Assembly: GCA_907164885.2 (NCBI GenBank)
Contig: OU015490.1
Coordinates: forward strand, 99,234,257 to 99,298,256
Length of the DNA stretch: 64,000 nucleotides
Direction: 5' to 3'
Origin: Dolomedes plantarius
Taxonomy: Eukaryota; Arthropoda; Arachnida; Araneae; Dolomedidae
Both the position numbers and the translations under genes were made by a program. Position 1 is the first letter of the stretch, and every line of letters begins with the position of its first letter. Of the stretch, positions 49,997 to 61,900 are shown piece by piece. The notes below the pieces were generated by a model that was not told the DNA's origin, searched no databases, and worked only from the letters and a program-made list of their open reading frames with translations.

Positions 49997-52900
49997 GTAA
50001 CAAGTGGGAAGGAGTTGATGATTATAATCATCATAACCGGCAAAAAACGTGATAAAAATTATGCTACTCAATGTTTTAACGCGTGATAGCAATTTCTTTT
50101 ATCAATGAAGTTTTTGGCCGGTTACGCTTTCCTTGCTTTGTTATTATGTAAACTTTATTGGTGTTATGTTTGTTTAAGGTTAATCGATTGAACAATCATT
50201 TTTCATTTGTTAGATAAAGTGATTTTGATTTTTAATTTGTGTTTTTTATTATCAAATTTTCATGGGTGACATACTTTCAGTCACTTGATTTTATGAAACT
50301 GACAGCAATTAGGTGTTGATTTGTTGGTTATATTTTAGATTTGTGCATGTATTGGTGTCAATTGGTAATAAGTTTAAAATACCTGGATGTGCCTCCATAT
50401 GCTTCTTATTTAATATGGCAAAAAGTTGGGCATTTCTTGCTTGTACCTTTCGTCATATTCAGCAATGAATTTTAATTCTCAAACTCTCAGCTTCTTCTTT
50501 TCGAGGTATTTGACACTACTTGTCTTTTAATAACTTTGAAAAAAGAAAAAAAAAATTCTTATAAATCAGGGGTCTGCAACGCTGTGCCTGCCAAACAATT
50601 TTAAAGTGCCTGCCATTCAAATATCTAAATTTTAGGTATTTGATTTTAGATATTTTTAATTGTTCGAGTTTAGATATTTGATTGAGAAACATCAGTAGAG
50701 GAGAGGTATTTGAGCGGTTTTTAAATTTATTACCGCAGGTGAAAGAATTTCTATTATCCAGGAATAAAATTTGTTTAGAATTAGAGAAAAAAAACCTTGG
50801 TTGAGCTAGGCTTTCTAACTGATGTAACTGTAAAATTGAAGGAACTAAATATGAAACTACAGGGTAGAAATCATATTGTTTCTATGACAAATATGATAAA
50901 TACATTTAAAGCTAAATTGGCTCTCTGGAAATCGCATGTGGAGAGAGATAATTTATCACATTTCCCAAATTTAAAAATGGTGATAGAAAATTATTATGAT
51001 GAAAATTTTACCAACTATCAATTTGCCAAACATTTTGAATCCTTATTGGAAGAATTTAATACCTGATTTGAAGAATTCTACAAATTGGAGGCATTCTTAA
51101 CGTTTTTTATTAATCCTTTCTCTCATACAGAGGACAATGTGACTAATAAAATTGCAACATATTTTGATATTTCCAATTTGGAAGGCTGCGAATTCGAAAT
51201 TATAAATACAGGAAATAATTTCTCCTTGTTGAGAAAATGTGCTCTGAAATTGAATTCTCTTTGTGCGTCGACAAATACTTGTGAATATTTGTTTTTTAAT
51301 ATGAAATTCTTAAAATCAAAGAACCAATCAAGCCTGACTGACACTCATTTGGACCATTGCCTGAGAACAGGAAATTCCACTTAAGTGCCACATTACATTG
51401 AGTTAGTTGCAGATTTACAATGTCAGATATTGCATAAGTTATCAATTTTAAGATTTTGTTTAAATTTAAATTTATGTATTAAAAAATTATATCACACTAA
51501 TATTTTCAGGTTTAAATACTAACTCTCTCCTCTTCTTCATCCCTGCTGAACTCCTACACTTCTGAAATATGCCCTCCTAGTAAAAAAGGTTGCTGACCCC
51601 TGTTATAGATGATCTTCTATACTGTTAATGCAAAACATGTTAATTCAGTTTAATGTAATCTCCACAAATAAAGCAAAAATAATTTCAAGTAATAAGTAAA
51701 AAATCCAATTTAACAATTTAATTAAATCTATATCCATCTAATTTAATCTTTGCAGTGGTAGTTAAATTTTGAGTAGCAGTAATACATTAACAACTTAAAG
51801 TTCAAAGTTTGTCTATACATATATATAAACTTAAGAAAATCAAACAATTACCAATCGAATACTACATGTGTAACACAAAACAAGTTGAGCCACAAGGATT
51901 AGCCCGAAATTACCTTGGCTATTGACTGATATTATGAGGAATTCCTGCCATTTTCTTTAAAACTCAGCTCACAATTTTTTTTTTTTAATTTGTGTTAAAA
52001 ATATATTTTTTAGTTCAGATTTTGAGCAAGCCTGTTAGGAAAAGCCTGTTCACCCATTAATAGGCTTATTAGGAACATAACTGCTAATTAAATGTGGGCA
52101 AATGTAGGATAACCATAAAAAAAATACTCAGTATATGAAGTCTTGAAGTCTATTTAAGAGTATCATAAACAACATACTATGAAAAAAAAAAAGTAAATAC
52201 TAAATTAGAATTTTTTTATTCAGGCTGCTAAACACATATTCGAAGATACAGTTATTAAGTTTTACCACAAAATGATATTTTCTGAAATAAATTTGAGACC
52301 AAAATCTTAATATATATTGGGGAAACAATTAACCAAAAATAGGATTTTTTTTTGAACTTGTGTTACTCATTGACATTTTAATATTTGGTTCACTCCTATT
52401 TATATTTTCTAATATTCTTATAAAAGTTCAAGGAATTTAATTAAAGAAATTTTTAAAAAAATTATCAATTGAAATATATCAAAAGGGAGCAGAAACCTGA
52501 AGAGAGAAATTTTTTGACACAGGCTTAAACATGATGGAAAGTCACAAAATGAACTTACCCTAAATTAACCCTCTATACTGATTCCACCAAATGAAACAAA
52601 ACTGTTTGCTATGTTAACCAGGTTATGAGTGATCAGATTCTTACTAAAACAACGTTCAGACAAAGAAACTGATCTCTGATATATGTTGTCATAATTTAGT
52701 TGCTTGTGTCCTCACTCTCTTTGGGATCTGGCTTCAGCATTCTTTACAAGGATTGGGCAGATTTGTCTATCTCTTAAAGTAAAAGCTCAGCAAAACCAGT
52801 ATATAAAATATCACAAAAGCATTTTTTAAAACATATAATGCAACTAATATTTCCCCAAAACCAAATGCAAAGTGCCAGTTACTAAACAGCTCTTTTTGGC

Positions 52901-55900
52901 TCTTACTAAAATTCATGTGCCATAACCTCTAAAGTCACTTTTGCAAAAATCCCTCTATTGTCTCATTAAATTTAGCCATCCCTTCTATTTTGATATATAA
53001 AATGCCTTAGAAATTCAAGTTATATATGTCATCTTTAAATTATTTTAAGTTATAGAACTATCAGAGAGTAACTACTGAACTTATATGAATAAGCACAGTT
53101 ACCATCAAACAAACATAAAAAAACAAAAAAATAAGACCCACACAGCTGCATAAGATGAAATCCTTCAGTTGTAAGATGGATGATGTAAACTTTGTGAATG
53201 CAATCACCTAATGGCTTTATTTAGCATGTGAGGATCATGTAATGAATGTTAGCACTAAAAAATGTTTGATAAGATTAAATTTTCTTTCTAAAAAACAATA
53301 TGGATAAAGTTATAAACTGACACATTCTTAAAAATCTCTAAGATCTGTACTCGAAGCTCGTGTTTGACCTTAAAAGGTGAGCGTCAAATTGACTTAGCTC
53401 CGAAATTGGGAGTTGTCTTTTAAACAATGCAAGTCGAAGTTTTGAAAAAAAAATAGCAATTTAAATGATAAATTGTCTTCTGTGTCATAAAACGAAAAAG
53501 CTACAATGATTATTGAATCAACCATTGTAGCTTTTCTCATTTAAATAATAGTCAAATTTTAATTTTTTGTAAATATTGCAGATTCATCTAAATGGCCTCC
53601 TGAAGATTCTCATTGGTCTTCTGACCAAATAGATCGTAATGATAAAGATCGGGATCATGATAGAGAAAGGGAAAGGAAAAAAAGACGAAAATCTCGTTGG
53701 GGTGGGGATGAAAAAGAAAAAGTTTTCATTCCTGGTTTACCGACAGTTTTGCCTAACAATTTAAATCCACAACAAGAGAGAGCATACCTTTGTAAGTATA
53801 TTTAAGTAATTTATTGTATACCTTTAAATATATCTTTACACTGTAAAGTTTAAATTGTTCCCTGTGATTTATATTTTGAGTTTCATTGGCATTTCAGTTC
53901 TGAATGTATACAATAACTTTTATTTTCACGTTATTTGAGAAATTATCTATATTTCATATGTTGGTATTTCTGACATTTATATGCATATAATTTGTCACTT
54001 TAAATTAGTTATGTGTGGATCAATATAAACACATTTAACTTGTGATAAAATTTTGTATTTTTTTTTCTTGTGCTTATGAATTTAAAACCTCAGGTAAATC
54101 AAGAAACACATTTTCTGGAGAAAAATTGCATTTAATCAGCTCATATGAAACAATAATAGCAGAGATTCAAAAGTGTAGAAAAAGCTTAAATAAGTCAGAA
54201 AATTTCTTAATATGCTTGGGAAAACTTAAAATACAGATATTTAAAAACATTTATGTTCTAAAATATTTACTACTAAGGTTAGACTTAATCTTGTTAAAAT
54301 AGTTTCGTTAAGCGCACAATTGTTAAGAAAATTCCTCTAGAAAAAGAGAATTTGGACAAGCCAGGAAAAATGTTTCTAAATTGTGTAGTCATCATAAGTA
54401 AATTTTCAAGCAGTTAATTTTAGAAATAGTTTCACCCCCTTTTTAACATTTTTTTTCTTGTATTTCAGTGTAAATAAATCGTGAATATTTCAAATTCTTT
54501 ATTAATAATTGTTTTATCAAGCTGTGTATCAATATAACATCCTATCAATGATAGAATTAGTTTCAATCTATTTATCACTCAGCAATATATATTGCCTCGC
54601 TTGGTTTGAGTAGAGTGAATGAATCTGATATACTTTCTGACATGACCATAATTGTTCCTGTTTGTTTGGTATTATACCTTTTTGGTTTGTACCATAAGGT
54701 GTTTTTATATATGAGTGTAATTTAATATGTAAGTATTTTATGAGTTATACATAAGATTTCATGTATGTTTGTACATATGTATTTATCATTTGAAATGTTA
54801 TTATGCTATTTTAAAATTCTTGTAAAGGTGTTTGTAATTTGTATTTGAACTCTACTCAAATTTTATGTTGTAAAGGTATTCAAAGTGGATCAGTTTATTA
54901 ATTTTCTTTCCCTAAATTATATTCTTTTTTTAAAATTTAGTTTTCAATTTATCTGAAGTTTTATTATTGAATCTAAATTTGAATAATTTTTAATTTTATA
55001 ACATTGTATATTGTTATTGAATTATATACCAGATATACTTTTTCAAGGAATATATTCATAGCATATAAATTTTAAGCTGTGTCATGAGTAAAATTGAAAT
55101 GAATGAAAATTACAGGAATAAGTAGACTTAAATTTTTTTGGTTATTTTAACAATTTTTAACATTAATCTTTAAAGTTTATACTTTTATTGTAGTTCACAT
55201 TTATTTATACACATCTTTGAATGACATTAAATGATTTTATACCATTTTGCTCTATGATGTTAGGCATGGCAGTAATTTTAGTTGAAAGATTTTAAAAGGA
55301 AAAAATGTGCATTCATATTTTCTCTAAACAGATTGAGGTGATTCAAGCAATTATACCTTGTGAAATATGTCCTACTTTTAAGATTTATGTTAATAACATT
55401 GTATAATCATCTAAGTATAATCATACTTAGTTTTGAAATGCATAAAGGATTTTGTGCCTGATAATAAACAATTCTGAGTATTAGTGAAAGTATTTTATAG
55501 GGGATAGTTTGTCTCTGTGATATGTTTAATTTTTAGTACTTTATGTAGAAACACATATATGGACATTACTGCATTAAAAAAAAAAAAAAATTATTATAGA
55601 AACATATCAGCTATTAAAATTATGAATATTAACCATTTCTATTATATAAATGCATTTGTTTCTTTCTGTAGATTAGAATCCTTGACAAATTAATTTCAGT
55701 TAAAAATGCTTCATATACCCCTTGAATAGGTTTTGGTTTGTTTGTTTGTTTTGTGACTTATTTTCAGCTTGAAACTTTAAATGGTGAACTAAGTACATGT
55801 ACAGTGATATGTGCATGTGGTTTAGGGTTAAAACAAAATTTTTTGATGGCAGTATTTTAATAGTTGTATAGTTTTGTATATTTCAATTTTGTTAAATTGT

Positions 55901-58900
55901 TGTGTAAAGTATGAATAATCATTAAAAATTATGTATCTAAATTGTGGCCGAATTTCATATTCCACATTTTGTTGGTTAACTTATTTCTCCTCCCAATGTC
56001 CAGCTATGATATCTACTTAAATTAAGTTGTTCCAAGAAATTAGATACCTTTAAAAATATTTGCTGATACTTTGCTGATTTTAAATAACTGAAAGCCATGA
56101 AGAGAAGTAACTGAAATTTCTAAATTGAAAAGTAAACTTAAAATTTTTTTATTGAGTAATATGCAAATTTAAGATTTGACTTGTTTGTAATTACATTAGT
56201 CAAATTTGAATCATGAAGATTTGCACATCTGTAGACTTAACAACTATCACTATAGTTAATATTGACCAAAGGCAGCCTTCCTTGGAAGTGTTTGTAGGTA
56301 TTTCCTCTCTATCTCTCTTTTTTCTCTCTCTGCTGGCATTAAAATTCATGCCTTTTAATTGCTCTTCATTAAAAGGCATAACTTTTAAAGAAGCAAGCTA
56401 CAAACTTGTAACTGCTTCAGTCAGTAATGAAATACCTTCATCCTGACTTTTTTTATTGTGGCTAATTGTTCTCTTACTATTCCACTAAATAGAGGGAAAA
56501 AAGTATTTAGTGCACAGTAAAATGAAATGTAGTCATCAAAGTTCGTTGAATGAAAAAAATTTGTGTAATTTGATGCCATTAATTTTTAATAAGATTCCAA
56601 TTTGTGTTTTTCTTGAAAAATATTCAATATTTTGAAAGTGCAAAGGAAAGAAAATGTGTTAATAAAAGAATTAAAAGTAATGATATTAGGTATACTGTCA
56701 ATTTTTTGAAGCATTATTCTAAAAATAGTTTAAAGTGTATTTACTATTTCAAATTAAATGTTTTGAAAAGAAATTGTTCATACATTTATTATGAAAATGA
56801 GTTACCACATCTAATTTCTAAGTAATATGTAATCTAGTTTTTTTTTAAATTTATTATTTTTTATTTATTTATTTTTTTGAGATTGCCTTTTTATAGAATC
56901 TTTTACTTTTCTTCAAATGGATTTTGTGTTTGTTTTTTTGTAAGTGCCATTTGTATTTGCTGTTTTGCTAATGTAAGGTATATTGGAATTTGAAATTCAT
57001 TTTACGTATATTTTACTTTTAAATCAATTTGAATTGTTCAATAATTTTAAAAAAATTCTTTTTTATATGTAAATGCTAAAAAATTACAAAATATTTTACT
57101 CAAATAAATCATGTTCATTTTCATTCCATTTTGATCACATAGTTTTATGTCATGGTAAAAAATTTATCATAATCCCATGCATCTTTACATTAATGAAGCT
57201 TTATTGAATTTTTTATTTGCAGTGTACAAAAGGAAGGAATGTGTGTAAAATTTCCTTCAAATAAAAGAAATATAGTAGAATTAAAATGAAATTTATTTAT
57301 TAGTGTGTAAATGAAATTAAAAGATTTAATAATTTGAAGTTTAAAGAACTAACTCAAAATACTTTGCTTTACAAATTTTGAACATTGGCCCTTTTATTAA
57401 AAGTTTGACTTGCATTTTTAAAATGACTTCACTTTTAGAATTAGGAAGTCGGATTGATTCACAGTTTTTCCACTTGAATGTAAGCTCTGAACTGAACTGT
57501 ACTTATTTTTCTATTTATATAATGCAACAAACAAGTCATTTATTAAACCAGTAAGTGATAAAATCTAATGATTCTTCTCCCAGTCTTATGTATCATGTGC
57601 ATAGTTTTCTAACAGAATGGATATTAGCCACCTGTGACCACATTTTTCATGCATTAGATACCTCTTCCCTTGTGTTTTTAAAATATGTAGGTAATCATGT
57701 TTTCTGATATAAAGCTGGTTGTAGATTTTATCTCAATCAGTTTTTAAAAAATGGATATCTAATTTCTCGATAATTTTTTGTATAGCATAGAAATGTTTTC
57801 CGTTATTTTGGTAATAATTCTAGTAATATACAATATATTTTTATTATTTTCTGATAAAGAATTGTAATGTTGCATAACAAGTGTCAATATATACATAGTA
57901 ATTTTTTTTTTGTCATTATATATATATATATTTTTTTTCATTCAAAGGACAAGATTTTTTTGGGGGGAGAACATATATATTTCATGATTAAATGTTTTAC
58001 AAGAACAATTAAAATTTTACTGTTTGAAATTTTAAAATTGATAAAAAAAATTTGTATTATCAGCTGATTATTTGAAGTTTTTCCAATTTCATATTTATAT
58101 ACTGGTTTCATATTTATATTATTTATTTTTTGCCCATTTTCATTATGTAGTATATCTTTCCTCAATGTTCTTACTTTTAGATTTCATTCTATGTATTTTA
58201 TATTTGTTTCATTCTATGTATTTTATATTTGTTTCATTCTGTACACTTTGGTAATCTTTAATGAATTCTTCTGATTAGTTTTAATTAATTTCATTTACAA
58301 ACATGTATTTTTTTTCACACGTTTTTCCTTTCATCTTTATTAATTGCATTTTTCAAAAAATTGTATTTCATGTATATTTTAAAGTTATAATGCTCAACAT
58401 GTGCAGGGTATGTAGCTGATTTATTGCTCCCATTTTCCTCTGTTTTGAAAATTGCTCTTTTCTGTTATTTTCCCCTATTTTAGTAGTCTTTTCATTTTGT
58501 TATATTTTTCTGCTTAACTGGCAAATAAAAGTATTTTTATTTGTTGGGCCAAAAAAAAAAGGGGGTTTTGTGCTATTAGTATGGCTGATTGTTTCTTTCT
58601 TTCCCTTTTTTTTAAAAAACCTATTTTCTTTCTAATTTTTAATGTAATGCTTTTATTTCTTAACAGTCTTGAAAAATGTTTTTTGTTTTAGCCCTGTGTA
58701 TGTGATTCATTCATTCAGTGATTTTTATGAATGTGTAAATCTTTTATGTTCACCATCAATGTGTAATTTGGATTTTAAATATTAATATCTTCATATATGC
58801 TTATGGGAAAAATGGTTCCATGCACATTGGAAAGTTAAAGTATAGTCTTTCACATGTGCTGTCTATTCAAATAACCAGAAGGTTTGCAATAAGAATAATA

Positions 58901-61900
58901 TGTTTAGAAAGAATGTGATATAACAGAGTAAATTTAAGTCGTTATAGATATTTGAATTTTTTTCTAGCTAATACTTTAGTTATTATATGCTTGTTATAAG
59001 CTGTAGCATTTCTCCTCTCAAAAAATAAAATATGTTTTTTTGTATGATTGTTTTTAATGAATAATTGAAGCTCACAGGAAATTCTGTAAAGGACAGCATC
59101 ACATGCTTTGAAATAAGTTAAATAATATTTGAACAATTAGCAAATGCTTATCCTAAGATCTGTCTAAACTAAAGTTTATCATATTTAATGGGAAAATATG
59201 TTTATATGCTTGCAGTAAAATACATTTATTGTGATTCATACCTGCACTCAGAATGAACAGCAGTCCAATATTACATTAAACCATAATTTGTTTTTTCTGT
59301 ATATTAATTTCATTTCTTGAGGTTTATAGTCAAAATTTTATTTCATAGTATTCTATGTAAATATTTCAGAGGTGAAGCTTTAGAGAAAATTCTCTTTAAT
59401 TAGTATTTATAATACCTTAAATTTGTTAAATTGAATCCAAGAATTGCATTAATAGCATTTTAACTGAACCTTAAGCCATTGTAATCTTGGATATATGTAT
59501 ATAATAAACTGGAAATTAAGAAGACTAACTGTTAAATTATTCGTAACTATTTACCCAAATTTTACAATCATATGCGTTTAAATATTTTTTTATGGTGGAT
59601 GTAAAGATTTACTTTTTTACTTAATTTAATGTCATGTATTTTTAATTGATCGAGATTACTAAATTAAATGGTAAGTATTAATAACAAACTACAGTTTGTA
59701 TCATAGATTTTATTATACTAAAGTATCAGGTGAAGTGTACAGATTTAAACTGTAATAAAAAAAATTTAAGTAATGTATTTCCTACATTGTGTTAATTAGG
59801 GGCTATTGCCCCATTTTCTAACCCCCTCTCTTACAGTGCAACTGCAGATTGAGGAAATTAGTAGACGCCTGCGTACGGGTGACCTAGGAATCCCTCCTAA
59901 TCCAGAAGAAAGGTTTGGCTGCTAATAACAGTAAAATTTCAAACTAATTTTTTTTTATAGGATTGACCTGTGATACTTATTAGTTATAGTTTAAATAGAG
60001 TTCAGCATTCAAAAACAGATTGTGTATTTATATAGCATTATATTTATGAAAAAAAAATTCTTAATGTGAATAGGTTGAAAAAAAATCTTTTAAAAGGTAA
60101 TTTTATACTTTCATTTATACAGAGTTAGTTGTAAGTTAAGTTTATAAATTTAGCATAATGTTGCTAAAAGTGTAATTTTTTCACATTATGTATTTTTTTT
60201 TTTTTTTAACTTATAGTTTTAGACTTCCCCATTTCTTAATTTAAATATTGAATCACAAGTTTTATATATTTTCCATTAAATGGCAATTACTGTCCATAAT
60301 TTAATTTTGTGTGTATATATATATATATATATATACATATCTATTATAAGATACTAATATTTAAAATATTGATGCTGAATTCATATTTTTCGTAACAATT
60401 TTTTGATGGTATTACTCTTAATTGTATTTTCCTCTAGAACATTGACTTGCATCTATTAAAGAGGGTGTGGATTATATACTTTATTAATATATTTAGTGAC
60501 GTAAGATAGATTACATCATTGTCCCAGCATATGCATCAGTTTCAGTAGTTTGGGCTATAACTGATTAAACTGCTATTGTTGTGGTTTATACAGATTTAAC
60601 AAAATGTATTTTCTCTTTTCACTATCAGCTCACAAAACATTTTAATCGAAATGGCTTCCATTGTTATAAGCACTACAGTTCTAACTTTTATTTTCATAGT
60701 TTTCCTGTGAAACAGCAACCTTCTGCGAGGTTTTCCATTGTTCCCTTTCAAAACGTGTTGGTGTGGCAGCTACATGGGAAGATGCTGTTTTACGTGAATG
60801 TTCTTCGGGAAGAAAATGAAAGAAATGCCTAATTTGGCATCAATCTAATTTTCTTTTCAGCATTTTAGGGTTTATGTAGCATATTAACTTAATTTCGTCT
60901 TAATTTTCATCTGTTTCAGCTTTTTAATCCTGTTTTTCTAGGTCTTAATTTCCTAGGTCATGATACATCCATTTAATCTCAGTTACATTCCTTAAATACT
61001 GAAATTATTTGAAAACATTTTAGAGAACATATGTGTAGTACCAGCACATGATAAAGAGATGTTCAGATAATGCAAGACTTAGTTCAATTTCTTTCAGTGT
61101 TTTCTCTTTTAAAGTAGTTTTAAATAAAATTTTTCTGTGTAAGAAATGTGTCTGTAGCATCATGGTTTTTTTTACAGGTCTCCATCACCTGAACCTATAT
61201 ATAACAGCGAAGGTAAGCGTTTGAATACCAGGGAGTATCGAACACGTAAAAAGCTTGAGGATGATCGACATGCTTTAATTCAAGAAATGTACAGCTGTAA
61301 TCCTGAGTATAAACCTCCTCCAGATTACAAGTAATTATTATTATTTTTTAAACTTAAGTAGATTTCAACTTTTTTGTTATATATTTAATTTAAAAAATCT
61401 TGATTATCTTAGAAAATTTCTGAATTTTAAAAGTTTGATTTCCAAGCTATATATGCGTCAGACGATGGCCGAATGGCTAGGGTGCTGGCATTCAGTACCT
61501 GAATCTGTGGGTTCGAGCCCCACTCTTGGCACAGACATTTGTAGCCATTTAGAATTGGCTTTAAGCAGTAAATCCTGGTCTAGCCCTTGTGTAGGAAAAC
61601 TAACCATAGCACTCTAAACCTAGCTATAAACCTTTACCTAACCTGACCTTTAACAGACTCTAAACCTAACCTTTAACAGACTTTATTGGTTATATGTTAT
61701 TTGCAATTTTGGCAATCAGTTTTTTTTTGGGGGGGGGGGGGATCGTCATGATAGGAATTGGGGGGATGCTGTACGGGGATTAAATGATCTGCAGGGTCGT
61801 TCTATAGGATGTAAAAAACATATTAAAGGAATTCTATTTGGGACCTTTTGCTCAGCTTATTGCATGGAACAATCACCATCAGTCGTTGTAACAAGCACCC

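Larger units (their letters stand above)
49997..53581 (+). other. SF1-B intron 1
   Basis: 3.6-kb intron with a hAT element (50577-51602). 51611-53495 is AT-rich with nothing recognised; a GC-richer patch at 53341-53420 has no assigned identity. A 13-bp hairpin lies at 53496-53535. Confidence 0.7.
59913..61177 (+). other. SF1-B intron 3
   Basis: 1.27 kb. Holds the conserved block at 60655-60985 and a (TA)n run near 60317-60335. The first 60 bases are about 90% like copy A. 59980-60650 shows nothing else. Confidence 0.75.

Noticed and set aside
50033..50040. U12-type AT-AC intron at the end of SF1-B exon 1
   Set aside because: The sequence ATAACCGG lacks the ATATCCTT consensus and the intron ends in AG at 53581, not AC; an ordinary in-phase GT donor lies 36 bp upstream.
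56213..58254. Several 60-77 residue frames in SF1-B intron 2
   Set aside because: AT-rich chance frames without domains, starts or conservation that I can see.
60581..60832. 83-residue frame as an independent protein
   Set aside because: Overlaps the conserved SF1 intron 3 block; the copy A equivalent is not homologous over its N terminus, and base changes are not mainly silent. Better explained as part of a splice-regulatory region.
61460..61535. Functional tRNA gene
   Set aside because: Box A and box B are present, but I could not form a complete acceptor and anticodon stem, and a long unrelated tail follows; SINE is the simpler reading.
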